64,000 nucleotides of DNA from Novosphingobium sp. KA1 (GCF_017309955.1 NZ_CP021247.1:3187001-3251000), one strand, 5' to 3'. Counted from the first letter of the stretch, positions 8,508 to 17,925 are shown. The notes: a model not told the origin generated them from the letters alone. Program-made: numbers and translations.

Positions 8508-9656
8508 TCAGGCCGCGCGGCGATGGCGCAGGCGCGCTTCGTAAGCCGCGAAAAGATCAATGAAATGTTCGTCCATCGTGCGTGCCGTGGCGGCGGGACG
8601 CGGACGTTCGCGCACCACCGCGCGGATCGCTTCGGCGGCGGCGTGGACATCGGCCGCCGTATAGGTCCGGCCTGCGCCGCCGCGGGCATGGTCGGCAGCG
8701 CCCCCGGCATCGGGAACGATCACCGGAACCCCGCTTGCCCGTGCTTCGGCGGCGGTCATGCAGAACGTCTCCGCCTCGCAGCCATGGACGAGGCCGTCCG
8801 CGCTCGCCATGATCCGGGCAAAAGCGGCACGGTCGCGCTCAGGCTCATAAAGGCGGACATGCGGGTTTCCGGCGATATGGCGCAGGATCGTGCGCTGCTC
8901 GCGCCCTTCGCCCAGCATGACGAGGCCGATCGGGCTCTGCTGGCTGGCCATGCTCACCGCATCGATCACCAGCGGCCAGCGCTTTTCCGGCGCGAGGCGG
9001 CCGATCGCCAGCAGCAGCGCGGCGCTTTGCGGCAAGTCGCAACCGGCCAGCAGGCGGGCCCGCAAGGCCGGATCGCGATGGTCCGGCGAGAAGCGGTTTG
9101 CCTCCACACCCATCGGGATCGTCACCGTGTGGCTTACGCCGCCTTCGTCGAGGCGGCGGGAGAGGTCGCTGTTGGCGCAGACGACATAGTCGTAGCGGCG
9201 CGAATTGCGGCGCAAGTGCTGCCAGAACATCGAGAACTGCCGGTCGATGGTCTGGCGCGAGAACACGTCGCCCAGCCAGCGATAGGCATAGGCCGACAGC
9301 GGATCGGCATGCATGACGAGGCTGCGCGGTGTCGGCGCCGCCCAGTCCGCCACCAGCCCCGCGCTGCGCCAGGGCGAGGTCGCCTCGACGAAATCGGGGG
9401 CGAGGGCATCGAGTGCGGCGTGGAGGCGCGGTGCCTCGTTGAAGTACCAGTACTTGCGGTCCAGCGGGAAGCGCGGGCTCTTGAGGGTGACGATGCGGGC
9501 GCCGGGGCCGCGCTCGATCACCGCATCCTCGTCGCCGGGGGCCAGAATGACGATCTCGTGGCCGAGCGCCGGGCCGATCCGCAGCTTCTGTTCGACATAC
9601 GTGCGCACGCCGCCGCCCTGGGGGGAATAGAAGGCGCAGACATCGACAATCCGCAT
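8508..9656 (-). CDS. GT4-family glycosyltransferase
   Basis: This 382-residue GT-B fold glycosyltransferase has an N-terminal acceptor domain opening with a glycine-rich loop (FYSPQGGGVRTY). Its C-terminal nucleotide-sugar domain carries LLAIGRLAPEKRWPL and the EX7E signature in CEAETFCMTAAEA (about residues 300-312). It is retaining, probably cytoplasmic-face. Donor and acceptor are unknown. It is the last gene of a minus-strand cluster with DUF2141, a flippase-like membrane protein, a second glycosyltransferase and a deacetylase-like gene, and lies 3 nt after the DUF2141 stop, which suggests co-translation. Confidence 0.87.
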   Translation of the reverse strand: MRIVDVCAFYSPQGGGVRTYVEQKLRIGPALGHEIVILAPGDEDAVIERGPGARIVTLKSPRFPLDRKYWYFNEAPRLHAALDALAPDFVEATSPWRSAGLVADWAAPTPRSLVMHADPLSAYAYRWLGDVFSRQTIDRQFSMFWQHLRRNSRRYDYVVCANSDLSRRLDEGGVSHTVTIPMGVEANRFSPDHRDPALRARLLAGCDLPQSAALLLAIGRLAPEKRWPLVIDAVSMASQQSPIGLVMLGEGREQRTILRHIAGNPHVRLYEPERDRAAFARIMASADGLVHGCEAETFCMTAAEARASGVPVIVPDAGGAADHARGGAGRTYTAADVHAAAEAIRAVVRERPRPAATARTMDEHFIDLFAAYEARLRHRRAA

Positions 9657-9659
9657 GGT

Positions 9660-10187
9660 TCAGGAGTCCTGTCTGGATGGGGACTTGAGCGGGGCGACGC
9701 CCAGCCCGCTGCGATAGTTCATCACGATGCGCAGCGCCGTGAGGCCGCTGCCGGCGCTGACGGCGACATTGCGCACGGCAGGCTTGCCCCAGCCGAGCCT
9801 CGGATTTCCGGAAAAGCCGATGCCGTCGATCCGCCAGCTGAAGCGGCGGTCGTTGTCGCGGTCGTGCAGCAGGCTGACGGCATAGGTGCCGGGGCCGGGC
9901 AGGCGCACGCAGAGCCTTGGCGTGCCGCTGGCGGGGACCGGCACTTCCACGCGGCGGAAGGTCTTGCCGGCCATGACCAGCACGTTGTCGTCGGCCAGGA
10001 AGTCCTTGTCGTTGGCTGGGTAGACTTCGAGCTTCAGCTTGCCGGCGCGGTCCTTGAGGCCAAGCACTTCCACCTCGAAGGCCGGGCCGCGCTCGCCCGC
10101 GCGGCACTGTCCTTCGGCCTTGCCGAGATCGGGGGTGGAAGGGATCGCCGCCGTCATCGCGAGCGGGAGTAGCAGGGCGAGGCTCAT
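9660..10187 (-). CDS. DUF2141 secreted protein
   Basis: This 175-residue protein begins with a short hydrophobic signal-like segment (SLALLLPLAMTAAIPS). It contains the DUF2141 pattern: KLKLEVYPANDKDFL near the start, then PGTYAVSLLHDRDNDRRFSW and a C-terminal beta strand with TALRIVMNY. DUF2141 proteins are predicted periplasmic beta-sandwiches of unknown function. The start overlaps the stop of the membrane-protein gene (ATGA). The surrounding glycosyltransferases suggest a role in assembling or binding an exported glycoconjugate, which is inference only. Confidence 0.8.
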   Translation of the reverse strand: MSLALLLPLAMTAAIPSTPDLGKAEGQCRAGERGPAFEVEVLGLKDRAGKLKLEVYPANDKDFLADDNVLVMAGKTFRRVEVPVPASGTPRLCVRLPGPGTYAVSLLHDRDNDRRFSWRIDGIGFSGNPRLGWGKPAVRNVAVSAGSGLTALRIVMNYRSGLGVAPLKSPSRQDS

Positions 10188-11125
10188 GCGCTGGCCTCCG
10201 GTGCGATCAGGTCGCGCACGGCGAGCAGGCCGCCAAGCACGAGGTGGGCGGCCAGCAGCAGGCCCGCCATCAGCGTCATCAGCGCGCCGATGTCGCCCTC
10301 GTGGCCGAGTGCCAGTACCGCGAAACCGGCAAACAGCAGGTCCTTGTTGGGCATCAGCGGCAGGCGCGAGACGAGCAGGCGCAGCGTCGCCAGGAACAGC
10401 CACCAGCTCAGCGGCACTTGCGGCAGGACGATGTGCCACATCACCGCATTGGCCAGCGTGGTGAAGGCGATGCGGGCAAGGTGGACCTGCGTGATCATCA
10501 CCAGGTCGGCGCGCGGCAGGGTGAAGACCTTGCGGCGGAACACCATGGCACCGACCGAGACCGCCAGCAGGATCGCCAGCGAATAGACCAGCATGTGCGA
10601 ATCGAGCCCGAGGCGGGTCGTGCCCACCATCGGCAGCATGATCGCCACCAGTAGCATGGTCACGCCGTTGCCGGTCATTGCCGAGAGGATCGCCACGTCC
10701 TTCACCGCGCCGAACGGGGCGGCCGTCAGCGCGACGCGTTTGCGCGCCCAGGTGTAGAAATAGGCCTCGCCGAGATAGCCGAGCAGCAGCTCGTTGTAGA
10801 TCTTCTTGCGCAGCAGTGCGAGCATGCCGCCCGCCGGAATGCCCCAGAGGCGGTGGAAGATCAGCCACTCGCTGGCCGGCGTCACCAGGTATCCTGCGGC
10901 GAAGACCAGCCAGAAGCCGACGCCCATCGGCATCATCGCGCGCATCCGCGCGATTTCGAGGCCGCCCATCTCGTGGATGACGGCAGCGATGACCGCGAGC
11001 GAGAGCACGATCGAGAACAGGGCCTGCCTGCCGCGATTGGGGCTGCGGTCCTGCGGGGTAAGCTGAATGGTGGGGCCGTCGGCGCCGATTGCAGCGGGCG
11101 CCATGGCAGTGACGATTTCGGTCAC
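10184..11125 (-). CDS. flippase-like integral membrane protein (LPG-synthase TM-domain type)
   Basis: This 313-residue polytopic protein has about seven or eight hydrophobic segments starting near residue 35. It resembles the transmembrane domain of the lysylphosphatidylglycerol synthase or flippase superfamily, which is often paired with glycosyltransferases. I chose the GTG start at 11125 because CGGAG lies about 6 nt upstream and the protein then begins with a short soluble tail. The ATG at 11104 has no ribosome-binding site. The gene overlaps DUF2141 by ATGA. A role in moving a lipid-linked glycan across the inner membrane is plausible but not shown by specific residues. Confidence 0.72.
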   Translation of the reverse strand: MTEIVTAMAPAAIGADGPTIQLTPQDRSPNRGRQALFSIVLSLAVIAAVIHEMGGLEIARMRAMMPMGVGFWLVFAAGYLVTPASEWLIFHRLWGIPAGGMLALLRKKIYNELLLGYLGEAYFYTWARKRVALTAAPFGAVKDVAILSAMTGNGVTMLLVAIMLPMVGTTRLGLDSHMLVYSLAILLAVSVGAMVFRRKVFTLPRADLVMITQVHLARIAFTTLANAVMWHIVLPQVPLSWWLFLATLRLLVSRLPLMPNKDLLFAGFAVLALGHEGDIGALMTLMAGLLLAAHLVLGGLLAVRDLIAPEASA

Positions 11126-11153
11126 GCGATTCTCCGAAGGTGTGCGCGGATGC

Positions 11154-12344
11154 TCAAAGCGTTCGCTGCCGGGGGGCAGGTGACAGCCAGGCGCTGGTGT
11201 CGCGCATCCGCTGGCGGCTGCGCTCGTGTTCGCGGCGCAGTTTTTCCATGAGGTCCAGGTAACGTGAGGATGCACCCTCGATTTCGTAGCGCGCGGCGAT
11301 GGCGCGGGCTCGGGCCGGGTCGCCGCGGAATTCGCGCAGGCGGGCCAGCCCCGCTGCAAAGGCCTGCTCGTCGCCGGTCGGCACCAGCAGGCCGGTGCGT
11401 TCCTCTTCCAGCAGGCAGGCCATCGACACACAGCAGTCGGTGGCGAGTACCGGCAGGCCGCTCGCCAGTGCCTCGACAACGACGCCGGGCAGGCCTTCGT
11501 AGTCGGAACTCAACACAAAGGCGTCTGCCTGGGCGAGCAAGGGGTCGATCGAGGCGAGATGGCCGGGAAGGTGCAGCCGGTCGGTTATGCCCAGTTCGCC
11601 GGCCAGCCGCTCGATGGCGGCGCGTTCGGGGCCTTCGCCGGCGATCGTCAGGGTGTCGCCGGGGCGGGCGGAGCGCGCGAAGGCGCGCAGCATCAGGCCG
11701 TAGTTCTTTTGCGGGACCAGCCGTCCGGCGGCGAGATAGCGGGTGCCCCAGGCCGAGGCGGGGCGCCGTTCGATGCGGGCGAGGTCGGCAAGCCGGCGGC
11801 GTCCGAGAATGGGGTTGGCGATCGTCGCCACCTGCCGGGGATGGGCATCGGCGATCTCGCGGATCTCGCGCGCCATCGGTTCGGACAGCGCGATCAGGCG
11901 GTCGAACATCCGCCCTTGCGTCCGCAGCCAGGCCCGGTAACCGCTGCGCAGCAGGGGCGGCATGTCGGGGCGGTGCAGGGCGTTGCTGACCTTGAGCATC
12001 ATCGGCGGCATCTGCTCGCCCAGCATCAGCCGCACGGCGGCGCCGACCACCGCATAAGTGTTGCCCGCAAGGAACACCACGTCGGCGTCGTTCTTGAGGA
12101 GGTAGCCGTGGAGACAGTGGATCATCCACGGCGTCTCCCAGGACGCGGTGGGGAAGGGGGCGGGGAGCTGCCAGTAATCGAGCGCGGGGGCGCTGGTCAG
12201 GTGGCTGCTGGCCGAACGGCCCAGCACGATCGTCACATCGTGTCCCGCACGGTCCCAATGCACCGCGAGGCCGAGCGCGACGCGTTCCACTCCCCCCGGG
12301 TCGAGACTGTGGATCGGAATGACGATCCTGAGCTTGTCGTTCAT
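11154..12344 (-). CDS. GT4-family glycosyltransferase
   Basis: This 396-residue GT-B enzyme shows the N-terminal loop HSLDPGGVERVAL (about residues 12-24). Its donor-binding domain includes YLAAGRLVPQKNY and the EX7E motif in SDYEGLPGVVVEALASG (about residues 295-311). Glycosyltransferases of this form build LPS core, capsule or glycolipids. It is only distantly similar to the glycosyltransferase at 8508-9656, so the two probably add different sugars. It sits 28 bp upstream of the flippase-like gene in the same direction. Start: ATG at 12344. Confidence 0.88.
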   Translation of the reverse strand: MNDKLRIVIPIHSLDPGGVERVALGLAVHWDRAGHDVTIVLGRSASSHLTSAPALDYWQLPAPFPTASWETPWMIHCLHGYLLKNDADVVFLAGNTYAVVGAAVRLMLGEQMPPMMLKVSNALHRPDMPPLLRSGYRAWLRTQGRMFDRLIALSEPMAREIREIADAHPRQVATIANPILGRRRLADLARIERRPASAWGTRYLAAGRLVPQKNYGLMLRAFARSARPGDTLTIAGEGPERAAIERLAGELGITDRLHLPGHLASIDPLLAQADAFVLSSDYEGLPGVVVEALASGLPVLATDCCVSMACLLEEERTGLLVPTGDEQAFAAGLARLREFRGDPARARAIAARYEIEGASSRYLDLMEKLRREHERSRQRMRDTSAWLSPAPRQRTL

Positions 12345-12507
12345 GCTACCCCCGACGTCACCGACTGCATCCCTCCGCAGTCGCCGCGCGCAAAATTTCG
12401 CGGCCGATCAAGACCGCAGCTTCGGCGGCCGGTGTCGCGGTACTGCGACTATCGTGTCGGGTTCGTGACGTTCCCGGGGCTGTCATTCCCTGGATCGGAA
12501 ACCGTAT

Positions 12508-13296
12508 TCAAACAGTCATTCCGGAGGCGTTGGCCGGAGCGCGCAGTTCGCCATAGCGGGCCGGCCGATGCGTTTTGGCGAAACGGCCGAGGGTGGCATC
12601 GATGCTGGCGAGCAGCGATGGCCTGGTGACGTCGCCGGGGTGCACGGCGATGCGCACCGTATCGAGTGCGCCCAGCGCGGCGCGGGCGATCCCGGCAAAG
12701 GCGAGCGACGATGCCGTGCGCATTGCCGAGCGGCTCGCCCAGGTGATCACCGGTCCCTTGGCCAGCACCTGGTCGGTCGATGCGTCCCATACCCGCCAGT
12801 GATCCTCGCTGAGGGCGAATCGGGCCTTGCGCAGCGCGGTCCGCGCGCCGTCCCCGTAGAGCCATGCCGGTGCGATGAAACCGGCACTCTCGCGCCCGAT
12901 CACGTCTTCGACCAGCGCCTTGCCTTCCAGCATCCGTGCGAGCGCGGTGGTGTCGTCGAGGCCGAGGAACTCGCCTTCGCCCGCGGTCATGTGGCGGGCC
13001 TTGAAGCGCGCGGCGGCATTGGCGTGGCCGCTGCCGAGCGCGACCATGTCCTTGTGGAACCAGCCGTGCACGAACATCTCGATCCCGCGATCGGACCAGT
13101 GTCGCAGCCGGGCCTGGAAGGCCTTGTCCCGGGCAAGCGGATGGCTGCCCCAATAGTCCGGCACCACCAGCATGGCGAAGCTCGGCCCGCCCAGCCGCGC
13201 TTCCAGAATGTCCGCCAGTTGCAATACGGCGCGTTCGCTCGCCGGCCCGACATCGTGGATCGAGGCCAGCAGGCGCTTGGGTTGACGTGGTGCCAA
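12508..13296 (-). CDS. DUF2334-type polysaccharide deacetylase-like protein
   Basis: This 262-residue protein belongs to the NodB-like superfamily by its pattern. An early Asp motif (ASIHDVGP, about residues 11-18), a His pair in HGWFHKD (about 78-84) and a late HPGDVTRPS (about 218-226) form the usual metal and catalytic triad region. Such proteins deacetylate N-acetyl sugars or act on related polysaccharides. The frame offers a TTG start at 13296 with AGGAA about 10 nt upstream; no ATG fits. It heads the glycosyltransferase cluster, separated by 163 bp of non-coding DNA. No signal peptide is obvious, so the site of action is unclear. Confidence 0.75.
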   Translation of the reverse strand: MAPRQPKRLLASIHDVGPASERAVLQLADILEARLGGPSFAMLVVPDYWGSHPLARDKAFQARLRHWSDRGIEMFVHGWFHKDMVALGSGHANAAARFKARHMTAGEGEFLGLDDTTALARMLEGKALVEDVIGRESAGFIAPAWLYGDGARTALRKARFALSEDHWRVWDASTDQVLAKGPVITWASRSAMRTASSLAFAGIARAALGALDTVRIAVHPGDVTRPSLLASIDATLGRFAKTHRPARYGELRAPANASGMTV

Positions 13297-13553
13297 GTTG
13301 ATGCGGTTCCTGTTTTTTGCTTGCGGTCCCCGCTGAGCGGACTATGCGCACAGCGTGACCATTCCGTGACGCCGCCGGACTGGTAAATCCGCAGTCTTGC
13401 GACTGCTGCGATGAACGATGTGAAATTGGGACGCGCCAAACGTGGATTTTTCCGCTATGGGGCGTGCAAGGACCATTGGGTCGCACAAAAACACTCCACG
13501 GCAACTTACCCCCATGAGACCGCGCAAGCGGCACAGGACTGATTCACAAACTC

Positions 13554-15353
13554 ATGACTTTTTCACAGCTCCCCCAGCCCCTTGCCGACGCCCTCACGGC
13601 GCAGGGCTACGAGGCCCTGACCCCCGTTCAGGCCGCCGTTTCGGAAGCCGAAGCGCGCGGGCGCGACCTCGTGGTTTCCGCGCAGACCGGCTCGGGCAAG
13701 ACCGTCGCTTTCGGCATCGCCATGAGCGACGAACTGCTGGCGGACGGTTCCATCCCTTACGCCGAGGCGCCGCTGGCCCTCGCCATTGCCCCCACGCGCG
13801 AACTGGCGCAGCAGGTCAGCCGCGAGCTTGAATGGCTCTACGGCAAGACCGGCGCGCGCATCGTCACTTGCGTCGGCGGCATGGACCCGGTGCGTGAGCG
13901 CAAGGCGCTCGAACGCGGTGCGACGATCGTCGTCGGCACGCCGGGCCGTCTGCGCGACCATCTGGAACGCGGCAAGCTCGACCTCTCGGCGCTGCGCGTC
14001 GTCGTGCTCGACGAAGCCGACGAGATGCTCGACATGGGCTTCCGCGAAGACCTGGAAGAAATGCTCGACGCGATGCCGGAGAGCCGCCGCACGCTGCTGT
14101 TCTCGGCCACGATGCCGCGCCCGATCGAGGCGCTGGCCCGCCGCTACCAGACCGATGCGCTGCGCATCTCGACGATCAGCGAGAACCGCGGCCACGGCGA
14201 CATTTCCTATCAGGCCGTCACCGTTGCCCCGGCCGACGTCGAGAACGCGGTGGTCAACCTTCTGCGCCTTCACGACGCCGAAACTGCGATCCTGTTCTGC
14301 GCCACGCGCGACAATGTGAAGCACCTGCACTCGACGCTGACCGAGCGCGGCTTCTCAGCCGTGGCGCTTTCGGGTGAACACTCGCAGAACGAGCGTAACA
14401 ACGCGCTTCAGGCGCTGCGCGACAAGCGCGCCCGCGTCTGCGTCGCCACCGACGTCGCCGCGCGCGGTATCGATCTTCCCTCGCTCACGCTCGTCATCCA
14501 CGTGGAAATCCCGCGCGATGCCGAAACGCTGCAGCACCGTTCGGGCCGCACCGGCCGCGCCGGCAAGAAGGGCACGGCCGTGCTCATCGTGCCGTTCCCG
14601 CGCCGTCGCCGCGTCGAAGGCATGCTGCGCGGTGCGCGCATCGAGGCCGAATGGGTGGCCGCGCCGACCCCCGACGTCATCCGCGCCGCCGACCGTGGCC
14701 GCCTGATGGAAAAGCTGCTTGCCCCGGTCGAGGCTGACGAGGAAGATCGCGAGATCGCCCGCGAAATCCTCGAGAAGGTGAGCGCCGAGGATCTGGCCGC
14801 CGCACTGGTTCGCGCCCACCGCGCCGCCATGCCGCAGCCGGAAGAACTCATCGGCAACAGCCCCGAGGCCCGCGAGGCGCGCCAGCGTCCCGGTTTCGAC
14901 GACGTGGTATGGTTCACCATGGACGTGGGCCGTCAGCAGCACGCCGATCCGCGCTGGATCCTGCCGCTGCTGTGCCGCCGTGGTCATGTTACCCGCAACG
15001 CGGTCGGCCAGATCCGCATCATGGCCAACGAGACCTACTTCCAGATCCCGCGCGCGCAGGCCGAACAGTTCGTTCGCGCCGTCGAGCGTACGGCGAATGA
15101 CGATAGCGGCGATGTGGAGAACACCATCCGCATCGTGCAGGCGCAGGACACCCCGCGCGAAGTCGCCCGCGAACGTCGGCGCGAAGGCCCGCAGGGCCGC
15201 GGTCGCAAGCCGCATGGCGGCCGTGAGGAAGGTGGTCGTGGCGGCTATGAGGGCCAGCGCTACCAGCCGCGCCCGACCGGCGGTGCCCGTCCCGAGCGCA
15301 GTGGCGGCGGCGGCAAGCCGTTCCACAAGAAGCCGAAGAAGGGCAACTGGTAA
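13554..15353 (+). CDS. DEAD-box ATP-dependent RNA helicase (DeaD/DbpA-like)
   Basis: This 599-residue helicase has a Q motif near residue 26, Walker A AQTGSGKT (43-50), PTREL, the Walker B VLDEADEMLDMGF (about 148), SAT and HRSGRTGRAG. A DbpA-type RNA-binding domain follows (about residues 455-535, containing GQIRIMANETYFQIPRA). The last 55 residues are a Gly/Arg/Lys-rich tail typical of RNA chaperone helicases. It probably unwinds structured RNA in ribosome assembly or cold adaptation. It is monocistronic, with a 257-bp upstream gap and a strong terminator downstream. Confidence 0.93.
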   Translation: MTFSQLPQPLADALTAQGYEALTPVQAAVSEAEARGRDLVVSAQTGSGKTVAFGIAMSDELLADGSIPYAEAPLALAIAPTRELAQQVSRELEWLYGKTGARIVTCVGGMDPVRERKALERGATIVVGTPGRLRDHLERGKLDLSALRVVVLDEADEMLDMGFREDLEEMLDAMPESRRTLLFSATMPRPIEALARRYQTDALRISTISENRGHGDISYQAVTVAPADVENAVVNLLRLHDAETAILFCATRDNVKHLHSTLTERGFSAVALSGEHSQNERNNALQALRDKRARVCVATDVAARGIDLPSLTLVIHVEIPRDAETLQHRSGRTGRAGKKGTAVLIVPFPRRRRVEGMLRGARIEAEWVAAPTPDVIRAADRGRLMEKLLAPVEADEEDREIAREILEKVSAEDLAAALVRAHRAAMPQPEELIGNSPEAREARQRPGFDDVVWFTMDVGRQQHADPRWILPLLCRRGHVTRNAVGQIRIMANETYFQIPRAQAEQFVRAVERTANDDSGDVENTIRIVQAQDTPREVARERRREGPQGRGRKPHGGREEGGRGGYEGQRYQPRPTGGARPERSGGGGKPFHKKPKKGNW

Positions 15354-15380
15354 GCTCTGCCAGGCTTGAAATCAGGAGAA

Positions 15381-15406
15381 GGCGGGGCTCGGTTCCCCGC
15401 CTTTTT
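15381..15406 (+). terminator. Rho-independent terminator of the DEAD-box helicase gene
   Basis: GGCGGGG (15381-15387) pairs with CCCCGCC (15395-15401) around a 7-nt loop. Five T residues follow at once (15402-15406). It lies 28 bp after the helicase stop, a textbook intrinsic terminator. Confidence 0.88.
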
Positions 15407-15477
15407 CTTTGGATCAGGGAGCGCGAGAGGAAATCGAGCCCCCGCCCGGATCCAGAGGCCGATCCAAACCATATCCG

Positions 15478-15505
15478 TCATCCCCGCGATGGCGGGGATC
15501 CCGCC
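15478..15505. repeat. REP-like palindrome (GTCATCCCCGC...GCGGGGATCCC type)
   Basis: ATCCCCGC (15480-15487) pairs perfectly with GCGGGGAT (15492-15499) around a 4-nt loop, flanked by GTC and CCC. Palindromes of this wording are scattered through many alpha- and betaproteobacterial intergenic regions. Only one copy is in this window, so its dispersed nature is recalled, not shown. The rest of 15407-15589 shows nothing recognisable. Confidence 0.6.
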
Positions 15506-15589
15506 TTTCTTGCGGTTGGCGGATGGCAGGCAGAAGAAAGCAGGGGCGCCCGCATTCGCGAGGGCTGTGTTTTCGAGAGGCTGACCCTC

Positions 15590-16048
15590 TCAAGCGCGCA
15601 GAGCAAGCACCTCGATAGCCTCTTCCTGCCCATTGAAATCGACGAATTCGCCGACTTCCGCGCCGAGCAAGGCACGGGCGAGCGGGGCGGTAAAGGCCAG
15701 CGCGCCCTTGGCGGGATCGGCCTCGTCATGGCCGACGATGTGCACCTCGCGCTCCTTGCCGTTGAGGGCGAAGCGGACATGGTGCCCGAACATCGCCCGG
15801 TCGCCGGAAGGCGCTGGCTGCACGTCCGCCGTCGCGAGGCGCTTGCGCCAGTAGCGCAAGTCGCGCTTGGCGGCATTGAGCGCGGTTTCGTCGGTGAGGG
15901 CCGGGATTTCGGCCTCCAGCGCGGCGATGCGGGTGTTGATCAGGGCGCGGCCTGCGGCGGTGACGAGGTTCGGTCCCGGCGGGATCGGCACTTCGAACTT
16001 GGGCTCGAGATGCTCCTCGTCCCCGTCGCGCCGGAAAGCGACACTCAT
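15590..16048 (-). CDS. GreA/GreB-family transcription elongation factor
   Basis: This 152-residue protein has the length and order of Gre factors. An N-terminal coiled-coil-forming region (about residues 30-72, with repeated Ala and Leu and RDLRYWRKRL) leads into a C-terminal FKBP-like domain. That domain contains VGHDEADPAKGALAFTAPLARALLGAEVGEF, split here as VGHDEADPAKGA and SPLA-like TAPLARALLGAEVG. Gre factors rescue backtracked RNA polymerase by stimulating transcript cleavage. It could be a GreB relative or one of the alphaproteobacterial Gre-fold paralogues. Its ATG at 16048 overlaps the ABC-F stop (ATGA), so the two are coupled. Confidence 0.78.
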   Translation of the reverse strand: MSVAFRRDGDEEHLEPKFEVPIPPGPNLVTAAGRALINTRIAALEAEIPALTDETALNAAKRDLRYWRKRLATADVQPAPSGDRAMFGHHVRFALNGKEREVHIVGHDEADPAKGALAFTAPLARALLGAEVGEFVDFNGQEEAIEVLALRA

Positions 16049-17925
16049 GCGCCGCCGCCCATGTATTCGTCCATGGCCTCGCTGGCCTCGAACCAGCCCT
16101 GTTCGGCGGCTTCGAGTTCCTCGGCAGCCTGCGTGCGGCGCTTGCCGATCTCGCCGATGCCCAGCTTGGCGAGATCGCCCTTGACCGAAGCGGGATCGGC
16201 CAGCGCGGCGTCGAGCGCCTCGATCTGCTGCTGGATGCGCTTCATGCACGTCTCGGTCTCGGAAACCTTCTTGCGCAGGGCCTTCAGTTCCTCGCGCGCG
16301 ACGGCGCCGTTCTTGCGGGCGGGCTTGGCATCGGCCTGCGCCTTGCCATCGCCCTTGGGCTGGTTCCGGCCGAGCACGAAGTCGATGTAGTCCTCCATCG
16401 AGCCGTCGTAATTGGCCGCCGTGCCCTGATCGACCAGCACCAGCCGGTCGGCCGCGAGTTCGACCATGTGGCGGTCGTGGCTGACGAGGATGACCGCGCC
16501 CTCGAACTGGTTGAGCGCCTGCACCAGTGCCTCGCGCGCGTCGACGTCGAGGTGGTTGGTCGGTTCGTCGAGGATCAGCATGTGCGGCGCATCGCGGGTG
16601 ACCAGCGCCAGCGCAAGGCGTGCGCGCTCACCGCCCGAAAGCGTGGAGATCTGCGCCGTCGCCCGGTCGCCGGAAAAGCCGAAGCGGCCTAGCTGCCCGC
16701 GCACGGCAACCGGCGGCTTGCCTTCCATCGCGCGGGTCATCAGTTCCAGCGGGGTCGAATCCGAGGGCAGTTCCTCGACCTGGTACTGCGTGAAGTAGCC
16801 GATGCGGATTTTGGGCGAGAAGCTCAGCGAACCTTCCATCGGCTCCAGCTGACGGGCCAGCAGGCGCGCCAGCGTGGTCTTGCCGTTGCCGTTGCGGCCG
16901 AGGAGGGCGATGCGGTCCTCGGGGTCGATGCGCAGGTTCAACCGGCGCAGGATCGGCTTGTCGGTCTCGTAGCCGACGGCGGCAAGGTCCAGCGTGACCA
17001 GCGGCGGGCGCAGCTCGTCGGGGCTGGGGAAATCGAAGCTGAGCGAGGAATCCTCGGCCATGGCCGCGATCGGCTGCATCTTGGCCAGCATCTTGGCGCG
17101 CGACTGCGCCTGCTTTGCGGTCGAGGCGCGGGCGGAGTTGCGGGCGACGTATTCGGCCAGCTTCTTGCGCTGCGCATCCTGGTTGGCGCGCGCTGCGGCC
17201 GCCTGCGCGGCGCGCTCGGCGCGGATACGCTCGAAGCTGTCGTACGTGCCGGGATAAAGCGTCAGCTTGCCCTGCTGGAGGTGCAGGATGTGATCGACCA
17301 CGTTGTTGAGCAGATCGCGTTCGTGGCTGATGACGATCAGCGTCTTGGGGTAGGTCTGGAGGAAGTTCTCCAGCCACAGCGTCGCTTCGAGGTCGAGGTG
17401 GTTCGAAGGTTCGTCGAGCAGCAGCACGTCGGGCTGCGAGAACAGCAGGCCGGCGAGGGCGACGCGCATCTTCCAGCCGCCGGAGAAACTGTCGAGCGGA
17501 CGGTTCTGCATCTCTTCGTCGAAACCGAGGCCGACAAGGATGCGCGCGGCGCGTGCCTCACCGGTATAGGCGTCGATCGCGAGGAGGCGTTCGTGGACGT
17601 CTCCAAGGCGATGGGGGTCGACGCAGGTTTCGGACTCGGCAAGCAGGTCCTTGCGCTCGGTATCGGCGTCCAGGACCGTTTCAAGGGCGGTTCTGGTGCC
17701 GCTAGGGGCTTCTTGGGCGATATAGCCGAGACGGGCCCGGCGCGGCATCTCCACCGAGCCGCCATCGGGTTCCAGCTGGCCGATGATCGCCTTCACCAGC
17801 GTGGACTTGCCCGCGCCATTGCGGCCGATCAGGCCGACCTTGCCGTCCTTGGGAATGGTGGCGGCAGCCTGGTCGAGAATGGTGCGCCCGCCGAGACGGA
17901 CAGTGATATCGCGAATATTCAGCAT
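16045..17925 (-). CDS. ABC-F family ATPase (ribosome-associated type)
   Basis: This 626-residue soluble protein has two ATPase domains and no membrane segment. Walker A motifs are GRNGAGKST (34-42) and, in the second domain, GRNGNGKTT. Signatures are FSGGWKMRVALA and LSGGERARLALA, and a linker between the domains plus a C-terminal coiled coil (about 545-620) complete the YheS/Uup-like layout. ABC-F proteins act on ribosomes or translation. The start is the ATG at 17925 (MLNIRDITVRLGG); upstream in-frame codons enter the inverted-repeat region. It is followed by a Gre-family gene with a 4-nt overlap. Confidence 0.92.
   Translation of the reverse strand: MLNIRDITVRLGGRTILDQAAATIPKDGKVGLIGRNGAGKSTLVKAIIGQLEPDGGSVEMPRRARLGYIAQEAPSGTRTALETVLDADTERKDLLAESETCVDPHRLGDVHERLLAIDAYTGEARAARILVGLGFDEEMQNRPLDSFSGGWKMRVALAGLLFSQPDVLLLDEPSNHLDLEATLWLENFLQTYPKTLIVISHERDLLNNVVDHILHLQQGKLTLYPGTYDSFERIRAERAAQAAAARANQDAQRKKLAEYVARNSARASTAKQAQSRAKMLAKMQPIAAMAEDSSLSFDFPSPDELRPPLVTLDLAAVGYETDKPILRRLNLRIDPEDRIALLGRNGNGKTTLARLLARQLEPMEGSLSFSPKIRIGYFTQYQVEELPSDSTPLELMTRAMEGKPPVAVRGQLGRFGFSGDRATAQISTLSGGERARLALALVTRDAPHMLILDEPTNHLDVDAREALVQALNQFEGAVILVSHDRHMVELAADRLVLVDQGTAANYDGSMEDYIDFVLGRNQPKGDGKAQADAKPARKNGAVAREELKALRKKVSETETCMKRIQQQIEALDAALADPASVKGDLAKLGIGEIGKRRTQAAEELEAAEQGWFEASEAMDEYMGGGA

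Noticed and set aside
15575..15591. GAGAGG-CTGAC-CCTCTC hairpin at the end of the Gre-family gene
   Set aside because: The stem is only 6 bp, overlaps the stop codon, and no U-run follows on either strand, so I do not call it a terminator.
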